DNA from: Darksidea phi
Taxonomy: Eukaryota; Ascomycota; Dothideomycetes; Pleosporales; Lentitheciaceae
Direction of reading: 5' to 3'
Assembly (NCBI GenBank): GCA_030770425.1
Contig: JASJFT010000006.1
Span: forward strand, 372,001-436,000
DNA length: 64,000 nt
Part shown: positions 56,075 through 64,000 of the stretch, piece by piece
Numbering within the stretch: the first letter of the stretch is position 1
How the letters are laid out: the number at the start of each line of letters is the position of its first letter
Translations under genes and position numbers: made by a program
The notes under the pieces: model-generated
Database searches by the model: none
Seen by the model: only the letters and a program-made list of their open reading frames with translations
What the model was told of the DNA's origin: nothing

Positions 56075-56886
56075 GTTGGGCGCGTGGGATCTGTGATGTG
56101 TTGCTGTGATAGCAATGTATTGGAGTTGTGTAGAGAAACGATTGCACCCGTAGGCAGGGAGGGCCCGGCTGGATAATATATTTCTATTTTAGCAATAGAA
56201 CGGTGTGTGAGTTCGTTCTGGATTGACAAAAGACAAAACGCGGCGTTAGGGGCGTTAGGGGTGTTACGGGCCGATGATGGGTCGGCCGAGGGACGTCACG
56301 GTCTTTCGCAACGAGCGAGGGCGAGAGGGAGCAATTGCGCCCGCAATGCATTGCTAACTGCTGGCTAAGCAATGTTCGCCGACAGCAAGCGGTCTCTAGA
56401 AAAGCTTCATGCATCCCCGAGAAGAGATTTTGCTAATTAATTCTGTAGCTATGACGTCGGTGTAGACATGAAGCGGTCAAGCTTTTATGCGAGCCTCGGC
56501 TGATTATTGCGCTGCGGCCGAACGCCACTCGCGAACAACCGTTTCCAGTCATTGAAGAACTGTCGATCCCTTTTCCCGCATGCTGCATCTGCACACTAAT
56601 CAGAGCCCATGTCAACGGCTTAGTAGGACATTGTGTCACCGAGCCCGCCAGCTATTCCGGCGTCAAGGGTCTGTCTAATATCTTGTACAAATTGGTGAGT
56701 TCCGCGCGAGATCAACACCGTGTTTGAGTCAACGAAAATGGCATATCCGCAGTATGTGTTTTATCTAGCAGCTCATGGTCATCATTTCGTTATCATGCCC
56801 CGATCCGTCCTCCCGTCCCAACCGTCATAACTCATGAGACCTGCCGCCATGCGGTTGAAAATGCTCGGGTTGGTATAGACACCCAT
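56075..56886. other. Intergenic upstream of the MFS gene
   Basis: About 800 bp separating the MFS promoter from the EF1-beta 3' end. It contains a short run of G-rich units resembling telomere-type repeats near 56237. No gene noticed. Confidence 0.5.
56236..56268. repeat. Short TTAGGGG-like degenerate repeat
   Basis: Three units of the form GTTAGGGG, GTTAGGGG and GTTACGGG separated by 1-2 bases lie in the upstream region of the MFS gene. The period is 9-10 bp, unlike the 6 bp telomere repeat, so chance or a protein-binding array is as likely. Confidence 0.5.
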
Positions 56887-57838
56887 CTACAACTTCTGCA
56901 TGGCAACGATGTCGGTAGACTGCACGTGGTCCTCGTCCTCCTCGATCTTCTGCTGCAGTTCGTCTGTGGACACTTTGTCGTCCTCGACGACCAAGTTGAT
57001 CTGCAGCTTCTTGATACCAAAACCAACGGGGACGAACTTGGAGGCACCCCAAGTCAGACCGTCCTGCTCGATGGCGAGGACGTTAGCTTTGAGCTGCTCG
57101 AGGTCGGTCTCGTCGTCTGCAGATTGTTAGCCAAGACCAAGTCCTCATGGACGGGAATACATACCCCATGGCTTGACGTCCATGGTGACGATAGACTTTG
57201 CAGCGGGCTTGACCTTGCCGGCCTTCTTCTTGTTGTACTCAGCCAGACGCTCGGCCTTCAGCTTCTCCGCCTCGGCGTCTTCTTCCTCGTCGTCGCTACC
57301 AAACAGGTCAACCTCATCATCATCCTCCTCGGCGGCAGGAGCCTTGGCTGGGTTGACGGGCAGCTCGGTCTGCTCGGGGCCATAGGCGGTATGGTCCTTG
57401 GTAGGGTCGCCGGGCAGAGTGGAGAACTCGGACTCCCAGGTGAGGATGTGGTTGTACCAGCGCCACGCATAGGGGAACTTCTCAGGCGCCGGAGCCGTCT
57501 TCAACTGCTGGAAGACCTTGACATCGGCCTGCGATGGGGTATAGCTGCCGCCGAGTTAGCTTTGTCTCAACGCAAGAGGTTGAGAAGCAATGGCAGGAGG
57601 AAATGACAATCAGAGGTGCGCAAGCGCGTGGTTTTGTATTCAGATGGCGGGGTCTTAAGCCGCCTCATTAACACGGACCAAATGTTTTCATCACAACGTC
57701 GAGTGGTGCTTGTAAGAAACAACGAGGACAGGAGTGGCGGGGCAGCACAGGCACTTACCCAACGATGTAGCTGCGCGTCTTGACCCAGTTGTTCAGGAGG
57801 GTGAGGCCGGCATCGGAGACAAAATCGGTAAAGCCCAT
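56887..57838 (-). CDS. EFB1: Translation elongation factor 1-beta (eEF1B alpha)
   Basis: Guanine-nucleotide exchange subunit that recharges eEF1A with GTP during elongation; 229 aa. Exons are 57759-57838, 57165-57544 and 56887-57116, with introns of 214 and 48 nt. The start [18 protein letters not shown] and [17 protein letters not shown] form the N-terminal GST-C-like domain. An acidic linker follows ([20 protein letters not shown], a phosphorylation-type site with LFGSDDEEE). The C-terminal exchange domain begins [20 protein letters not shown] and ends with [19 protein letters not shown]. All phases close. The long first intron contains a C/D-box snoRNA on the same strand. Confidence 0.95.
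57604..57701 (-). ncRNA. snR18: C/D-box snoRNA of the snR18/U18 type, inside EFB1 intron 1
   Basis: Minus strand within the 214 nt first intron. A perfect C box GTGATGA lies at 57694-57688. The 12-mer TTGGTCCGTGTT (about 57682-57671) follows and is exactly complementary to the conserved LSU rRNA stretch AACACGGACCAA (from GAAACACGGACC, which I recall from 25S/28S rRNA). A D box CTGA is at 57613-57610, giving about 95 nt. The D' box appears degenerate (ATGA after the guide). A short terminal stem GAC/GTC flanks the boxes. In yeast, snR18 sits in the EFB1 intron and guides 2'-O-methylation at A649 and C650 of 25S rRNA, so both host gene and guide agree. Ends are approximate. Confidence 0.88.
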
Positions 57839-58300
57839 AGTTGCGTTTGGGGGGGTTTACTGTGTGGGACTGACTGAATAGTATCGAGAGGAGGGCGTTG
57901 AAGAGAGGCTGGCGAAGAAGGTAGTTTTCTGCAATTTTTCCGTCGACTCATTTCGTCGCCAAGCCGCTAGCGCACGTGCCGCCGACTTCAAAATGTTGCA
58001 GACGACTGCGAATGCTTGGAACAAGTCGTCCGTTCAATGCTCCATGTCACCCCTGATGCATTCAGTCTTGATTTCGTAATTGAATATTGTAATCCCGATC
58101 GGCCTGGGTGGCTCGAGGTTCGGCTCCTGAGACTGGGGACATGAAGCTGAAGCTCTAGAAAGAGCTCGAACCACCACGATCATTCGCCTCTGGGCCAAAG
58201 CTGCACACGCCACCAGTGACGATATAACCATATCGCCTGCGTAAGGAAGCATGCCAATCGATCGCCGTTAACACTCATTCTCGACCGTTTTTGGATCGCA
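57839..58300. other. Divergent promoter region of EFB1 and HSP78
   Basis: 462 bp between two divergent start codons. A heat-shock-element-like motif (CTCTAGAA, one mismatch from TTCnnGAA) occurs near 58152-58159, plausible for HSP78 but not decisive. Confidence 0.45.
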
Positions 58301-60649
58301 ATGCTAATCGGTAGATTGCGTCTCGCTGCAAAGCGTTTCCCGCGCGAGTTCCCGCGACAGTTTCCCGCACCCCCTTCCCGTCTCTTCCTCCAACCAAACC
58401 CATACCGGCATGCATTACGTCCCATCTCCGCCGTGCGCACCTACGCAAGCGGACAACCGCACCCACCCGGCGGGACTCATCGCATGAACTTGGGCGGCGA
58501 GCCTGAAAAGCCCGCATTAGAGCAATACGGAATAGACTTGACGGCGCGGGCGAAGGACGGGAAGCTAGATCCTGTCATTGGAAGGGATGGGGAGATACAC
58601 AGGACGGTACAGATACTTTCGAGGAGAACGAAGAACAATCCGGTTTTAATAGGAGCAGCGGGAACAGGGAAAACTGCGATACTGGAGGGGCTTGCCCAGC
58701 GCATCGCCAAAGGCGACGTTCCGGAGTCGATTAAGGAGAAACGCGTCATCTCCCTCGATCTCGGCCAGCTTATTGCGGGTGCCAAGTTTCGAGGAGACTT
58801 CGAAGAGCGGTTGAAGAAGGTTCTAAAGGAGGTGGAAGAGGCTAATGGTGGTGTGATCCTTTTCGTAGATGAGCTGCACACCCTGCTCGGTCTGGGAAAG
58901 GCAGAAGGGAGCATCGATGCTAGCAATCTGCTCAAGCCTGCACTATCGAGGGGCGAACTAAGGCTGTGTGGTGCTACGACGCTGAACGAATATCGCCTGA
59001 TCGAAAAGGATGTTGCGCTTGCGCGGCGGTTTCAACCGATTCTTGTTGGGGAACCGAGCGTTCAAGATGCTATTTCGATCCTGCGAGGCATTAAGGACAA
59101 GTATGAAATCCATCACGGAGTCCGTATAACAGACGGAGCTTTGGTTGCTGCTGCGGCTTACAGCAACCGATACATCACGGATCGTTTCCTCCCTGACAAG
59201 GCCATCGATCTCGTTGACGAAGCTGCCAGCGCCTTACGATTGCAGCAAGAGAGCAAGCCGGACCCGATTCTTCAGCTCGATAGGCAGATCATGACCATCC
59301 AGATCGAGTTGGAGTCTCTGCGCAAGGAGACAGATATCGCTAGCAAAGAGCGACGAGAACGTCTGGAGGAGACGCTTAGGACGAAGCAGGATGAGGTCAA
59401 AGTCCTGATGGAAAAGTGGGAGAAGGAGCGCGCGGAACTTCAAGAAATCAAGAATCTAAAGGAAGAACTGGAGAAAGCGAGGCTCGAGCTGGAGCAAGCC
59501 CAACGCGAAGGCAACTTCGGCAAGGCCGGAGAGCTTCGATATTCAAAGATCCCCGAGTTAGAGCAAAAACTACCAAAGGACGAGGATACTACGACAGGTC
59601 GGAGTGCGGATTCGTTGCTCCACGATTCCGTTACTGCCGACGATATTGCTGCCGTTGTATCGAGGACCACAGGAATTCCCGTCTCGAAGTTGATGCGCGG
59701 AGAGAGTGAGAAACTAATCCATATGGAAGATGCTCTGCGGCAGCATGTCCGTGGCCAAGACGAAGCGCTCACGGCAGTTGCAAACGCGATCAGGATGCAA
59801 AGAGCGGGATTATCAGGCGACAACCGTCCAATTGCATCGTTCATGATGCTTGGTCCCACTGGCGTGGGCAAGACCGAGGTGTGCAAGCGTCTCGCTGAGT
59901 TCCTGTTCTCGACTCAATCAGCCGTCGTGCGCTTTGACATGAGCGAGTTTTCTGAGAAACATACTGTGTCGAGGCTCATAGGTTCGCCCGCCGGTTACGT
60001 AGGCTACGAGGATGCCGGACAACTGACGGAGGCGATTCGACGGAAGCCTTACTCGATCCTCCTGCTTGATGAATTCGAGAAGGCTCACAAAGATATATCG
60101 ACACTGTTACTTCAAGTTCTCGACGAGGGCTTCTTAACCGATGCACAAGGGCACAAGGTCGACTTCCGGAACACAATCATTGTTCTGACGTCGAACCTTG
60201 GAGCCGACATCATCGTCGGGGACCATCAACTTGAACAGACCACCCAAAACTCGGGCGAAATATCTGAAACCATTCGCGACGCAGTCATGGACATAGTCTC
60301 GCATTCGTATGCGCCCGAGTTCCTTAACCGCATTGATGAGTTCATTATCTTCAGACGGCTTTCGCGCGAAGCACTGAGGGACATTGTAGATATCAGATTG
60401 AAGGAACTGCAAGGACGACTGGACGAGCGCCGTATCACGCTACAGGTGGCTGATGAGGCCAAGCAATGGCTTTGTGATCGTGGCTACGACCCACGATATG
60501 GTGCACGGCCGCTCAACAGACTGATCGCGAAGGAGATCGGCAATGGCCTGGCTGACAAAATTATCAGAGGAGATATCAAGACTGGAGACGTAGCTAAGGT
60601 GGTCATCAGGGACGACAGCAGCGGCCTCAGTGTGTCCCGTGCTTCTTAA
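58301..60649 (+). CDS. HSP78: Mitochondrial Hsp100 disaggregase Hsp78 (ClpB)
   Basis: Intronless, 782 aa. An N-terminal presequence rich in Arg and Ser, without acids ([20 protein letters not shown]), predicts matrix import. Unlike bacterial ClpB the N-terminal domain is absent, as in yeast Hsp78. The first AAA+ module has Walker [11 protein letters not shown] and Walker B ILFVDELH; a central coiled coil lies at about 330-440 (the M domain, which works with mitochondrial Hsp70); the second module has [18 protein letters not shown] and arginine-finger-type LNRIDEF. ATP-driven threading of aggregated proteins is the family function. The gene is divergent from EFB1. No inactivating changes are seen. 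Confidence 0.96.
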   Translation: MLIGRLRLAAKRFPREFPRQFPAPPSRLFLQPNPYRHALRPISAVRTYASGQPHPPGGTHRMNLGGEPEKPALEQYGIDLTARAKDGKLDPVIGRDGEIHRTVQILSRRTKNNPVLIGAAGTGKTAILEGLAQRIAKGDVPESIKEKRVISLDLGQLIAGAKFRGDFEERLKKVLKEVEEANGGVILFVDELHTLLGLGKAEGSIDASNLLKPALSRGELRLCGATTLNEYRLIEKDVALARRFQPILVGEPSVQDAISILRGIKDKYEIHHGVRITDGALVAAAAYSNRYITDRFLPDKAIDLVDEAASALRLQQESKPDPILQLDRQIMTIQIELESLRKETDIASKERRERLEETLRTKQDEVKVLMEKWEKERAELQEIKNLKEELEKARLELEQAQREGNFGKAGELRYSKIPELEQKLPKDEDTTTGRSADSLLHDSVTADDIAAVVSRTTGIPVSKLMRGESEKLIHMEDALRQHVRGQDEALTAVANAIRMQRAGLSGDNRPIASFMMLGPTGVGKTEVCKRLAEFLFSTQSAVVRFDMSEFSEKHTVSRLIGSPAGYVGYEDAGQLTEAIRRKPYSILLLDEFEKAHKDISTLLLQVLDEGFLTDAQGHKVDFRNTIIVLTSNLGADIIVGDHQLEQTTQNSGEISETIRDAVMDIVSHSYAPEFLNRIDEFIIFRRLSREALRDIVDIRLKELQGRLDERRITLQVADEAKQWLCDRGYDPRYGARPLNRLIAKEIGNGLADKIIRGDIKTGDVAKVVIRDDSSGLSVSRAS

Positions 60650-61196
60650 AGTTATCCAGGTGATGTCCCCTGCAGGTTTGACGAAGTTATGATTGTATTA
60701 TATGCCGAAAGTAGTTGATAGCTCCGCTCACTGTACATAAAGGTCAGGTCTAAGATATGTACATATGAGTTCTCCCCTGTTCAATGTAAGTTGAAGCCTA
60801 GCACACCCAGTTTCTGACCGTCGCTGTTCCTGCCATCTTACTTGTTATTATTTTTTATTTATCCCAGTGTTCAAGCGATTTTAGAGTCGCCATCGTGTGG
60901 CTCGTGCGCCTTGTGCCGGATAGTCCTTAAAAGTGGCAGTACAAAGTCTGAGAACAGATGCCTCGCTACCACCATCGCAGGTTTACATAGTAGTGTAGTC
61001 TTTAGCTTGTAGTAACACATGCTGCGCCCCCTGTTGATAGGCTTTCCCGACTTTGCACTGTCACCTTAGAAGCAGGCACACGTCCCAGTCGCGACTTCCC
61101 CCCTTCACTTCGCCACTCACCCCTCATCTCGTTGCACCTTAGATGCTAGTTTCACTCCCACTCTTCTCACCAGCTTGAGAAGAAATTGGCGTCAAG
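60650..61196. other. Intergenic between HSP78 and MSH5
   Basis: HSP78 3' flank and MSH5 promoter, 547 bp, without recognised features. Confidence 0.55.
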
Positions 61197-64000
61197 ATGC
61201 CGCCCGCGTCCCTGTCAAAGCTACCCCTTCGCAGCAAGAGCCGTCGTGGACCACGCTCTGCACGTAGCCAAACAAGCAGCTGGCGAAGATCAGCGTCTGG
61301 CACATCGCGTCGCTCCTCGGCACACTCAGCATCAATTATTACGTCCCGTTCCGTCAACCCCCATGTATCAGTCCTCAATTCACACCACAGCAATAGAGGC
61401 ACGCCCGCGCCTTCACAGACATCAAGCAATACATCCCGTGCAGAGCCTCCGCGAGAACCCGACTTAGACGATGATGCGCTCAACGAGGTTGTTATGGCTG
61501 TTGATTTGCAGCATCGCGATACAGTGGGCTGCTGCTACTATGTTGCACGGAATGAGAAGCTTTATTTCATGGAAGATGTGCAATTCGGGGGTGCGGATAT
61601 TGTGGATGCGTGTAGGTTTCTGAAGCTATTAGTCTGCTATAGAGCTGATGATAGGCAGTGAGGACGTACATTGATCCGACGATCGTGCTCATCTCGACTA
61701 GGACGGATGATGCAATTCTTGATAGACTCGATCCGGAGGGCAAGAGAGGCGCCTCTGACAACGGCGATAGTAGGTCAATTATGCAACGCGCTCACGACGA
61801 GGTTAACATGACTAGATGATCAATTCCGGCTCCCCTTTCTGCTGGAAGTCCGGCCGCCCACCGAGTTTTCTTACGAAGCGGCGAAAACTAAGCTTGTCAA
61901 CTTGAGGCTTAACATGGACCATGCATTGCAGGTTAATATTATAGTGCCTGGTGATGTAGTTATTAGCGACTCAGCTTATGACCATGAACATGCTCCTAGC
62001 CAGCAAGGAAGGCTACTCCACCTCGCAGGGCTGGTAGATATTGACAGTCGCTTGACAGTATTGTTACGCCTTCTTCGCATCTTCAAAACAGGCTAATGAT
62101 GGCTAGATAGGTTGTGCAGGAGCACTGCTCTCTTATCTGCAGCGTAGGCGTGCAGCTGGCTACCTTCCGGGCGACCCGGGCGCGCATATGATGTTCCGCA
62201 TCTCTACGCTTGAGATGTTCAGTCTCCGTGACACCATGTAGGTTGGAAGATGAATACCCACGGATCCATGCTGATCATCGATAGGTTCATCAACGCCGAT
62301 ACCCTACATTCTCTCCAGATCCTAGACAATGAATCTCATCCAAATTCACATAATCAGGGGCCAACCAAGTTATCCTCCGGGTCCAAAGAAGGTCTCTCGG
62401 TATACGGCCTATTCCATCACCTTGCCCGGACGCCGCAAGGCAAGTATCTGCTGCGACAATACTTTCTTCGGCCAAGCTTAAATCCGGATCTCATCAATGA
62501 ACGGCTAGACACCATTCAGACTTTCCTTCGCCCTGAGAACAGACCGGCCTTAGATTCTCTCGTGGATAGCCTTAAAGCGATGGGCAACATGAGGGTAATG
62601 ATGGCTAATCTCAAGAAAGGCGTCGGTGGTGGTCTTGGGAAGATTGGGGTTTCCTCAGGCAGTGTCTGGGCGAGTGTTAGACGTGTAAGTTCTCTCCGAG
62701 TGTTCGAGACTGCATATGTATGTTGAGGATTTTGCTGCTAGTTCACTTTTCATGCGTTAAGGGTTAAAGATACCTTTCATGAGGTACTCGGTGGAGAGCA
62801 TTTGGCCATCCGCACAAAGGTGTTCGAACAGTTCGAAGGCCACAACCTAGCGCATGTGGGTCGACGTATTAGTGAAACAGTTAGATCCTTCTCGATCTGG
62901 GAATGCAATGTTTAGCTGACACGTTCAGGTCGATCTCGAGAAGTCGGCTGAGGAATCGCGCACTGTTATTCTTCCAGGCATCGACGAGGAGCTCGATCAA
63001 ATGAAACGAGTGTTCTCTGGGCTACCCGACTTGCTGAATCGGGTTGCACGCAAGCTGTCGGAGAAGGTTCCATCTAATCTCCAAGGCTCGCTGAATGCTG
63101 TCTACTTCCCGCAGATTGGATTCCTTGTCACGGTCCCTATCGTTTCTGCGACAGGCGAAGCGGTTTTCGATGGGAGCTTCGATGACCCATGGGAGCGCAT
63201 GTTCTCCACCGAGTAAGCCCCCATTTTCTGTCCAACCATCTAAAATATGTTATAACTTTAGTTAGAGAACAAGTGTACTTTAAGAACAACGAGGTGCGCG
63301 AGATGGACAGCCACTTCGGCGACCTCTATGGCATGATTTCAGATCGCGAGATTGAGATTAGCCATGAGCTCGGTCAGCATGTACTAGATTATGAAGCGTT
63401 GTTGGTCACTGCTTCCGACATTTGCGGTGAACTTGACAGGTCAGTGTTCGGCGCGCCTCGTGGGCCAACGTAGAGACTGACTACCGTAGTATTCTTGCTT
63501 TAGCACAAGGTGCTAGAATTTACAAGCTGTGTCGCCCGCGAATGTCGCAAGACAACGTAATTCGAATCAAAGGTGGTCGGTATGGATCGCAACGCACGCC
63601 GCGCTCGATGTGCACTAATGCAGCCTTAGCCATATCCTTCAGGAGCTCACAGTGCCTTCTTTTGTACCGAATGATACTACTCTTGTTGGCGGATCAGGAG
63701 ATGATGAGACAAGCGGAGATGAGAGACATCAAGGCAATTCTGCTAGCCACCACACGTATGCTCAGAAGACCAGTGCAAGCACGCTGATTTTGACTGGTCC
63801 GAACTACTCTGGGAAGAGCGTGTATTTGAAGCAGGTCGCCATTATAGTGTACATGGCACACGTCGGAAGCTTCGTTCCGGCTGAAAGCGCGGTGATCGGC
63901 ATCACTGACAAGATTCTATCTAGAGTTGCAACATGCGAATCAGTGTCTCGCATTCAAAGTGCCTTTATGATCGACCTCCAGCAAATCTCACTAGCCTTGA
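61197..64000 (+). CDS. MSH5: Meiotic MutS homologue Msh5 (5' part)
   Basis: Partial gene, cut by the right edge. Exons: 61197-61611, 61659-61769, 61816-62057, 62107-62237, 62285-62684, 62742-62879, 62929-63212, 63266-63439, 63490-63579 and 63624->64000, with introns of 44-57 nt whose phases all close. An N-terminal Ser/Arg-rich lead precedes the conserved MutS core: VVMAVDLQHRDTVGCCYYVA, DALRTYIDPT, GCAGALLSYLQRRR, KEGLSVYGLFHHLARTPQGK and MDSHFGDLYGMISDRE. The last exon carries Walker A TGPNYSGKSVYLKQVA, then GSFVPAESAVIG and QSAFMIDLQQISLAL. With Msh4 it forms a clamp that stabilises Holliday-junction intermediates for crossovers. The presence of an intact gene fits a sexually competent lineage. 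Confidence 0.95.

Noticed and set aside
1..64000. CRISPR arrays, bacterial promoters, operons or phage attachment sites
   Set aside because: The window is eukaryotic nuclear DNA with spliceosomal introns; no regularly spaced repeat array is present.

Overview
The window is nuclear DNA of a filamentous ascomycete (Pezizomycotina). Most genes are split by 44-70 nt introns with GT..AG ends and CTAAC/CTGAC-like branch sites, there are no operons or Shine-Dalgarno sites, and the gene families are typical of filamentous fungi. A dothideomycete is my best guess, but the sequence alone does not fix the class. All splice sites given were derived by hand from frame, phase and protein family continuity.

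Layout. 1-2926: 3' part of the DNA2 replication helicase/nuclease (runs off the left edge). 3805-5766 (-): histidyl-tRNA synthetase with a second, upstream in-frame start that adds a mitochondrial presequence. 6325-10489 (-): SSK2-type MAPKKK of the osmostress pathway. 12038-13825 (+): ammonium transporter. 14445-15044 (+): EMC5/MMgT membrane protein. 16166-17059 (+): luciferase-like-domain protein. 17192-19337 (-): SAS10/UTP3 rRNA processing factor, divergent from 19574-20695 (+), 3-ketodihydrosphingosine reductase. 22039-22689 (+): single-span membrane protein. 23825-27996 (-): VPS9-ankyrin-PX protein resembling yeast Vrl1. 28521-30448 (-): secreted berberine-bridge-type FAD oxidase.

30.5-37 kb is a decayed segment: a broken fungal transcription-factor-like gene (about 32.1-33.6 kb, -) and a broken short-chain dehydrogenase (34.2-35.25 kb, +). 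It is followed by 36932-37977 (-), an apparently intact stand-alone RNase H with a SUMO-interaction-like motif at each end. 38452-39387 (-) is a polytopic membrane protein. CWF19 (40082-42258, -) and the GPN-loop GTPase NPA3/GPN1 (42453-43842, +) share a short divergent promoter. 43.8-47.2 kb looks empty. 47176-48138 (-) is a two-finger C2H2 regulator with a 3 kb upstream region. A frameshifted Tc1/mariner copy lies at about 51-52.4 kb. After another AT-rich gap come an MFS exporter (54175-56074, -), translation elongation factor 1-beta (56887-57838, -) whose long first intron carries a C/D-box snoRNA of the snR18/U18 type, mitochondrial HSP78 (58301-60649, +), and the 5' part of the meiotic MutS homologue MSH5 (61197 to the right edge, +).

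Functionally this is a mixed neighbourhood of housekeeping genes (DNA replication, translation, splicing, ribosome biogenesis, sphingolipid synthesis, endosomal traffic, meiosis), interrupted by two accessory islands (30.5-38 kb and 48-54 kb) that hold the degenerate genes and the transposon.
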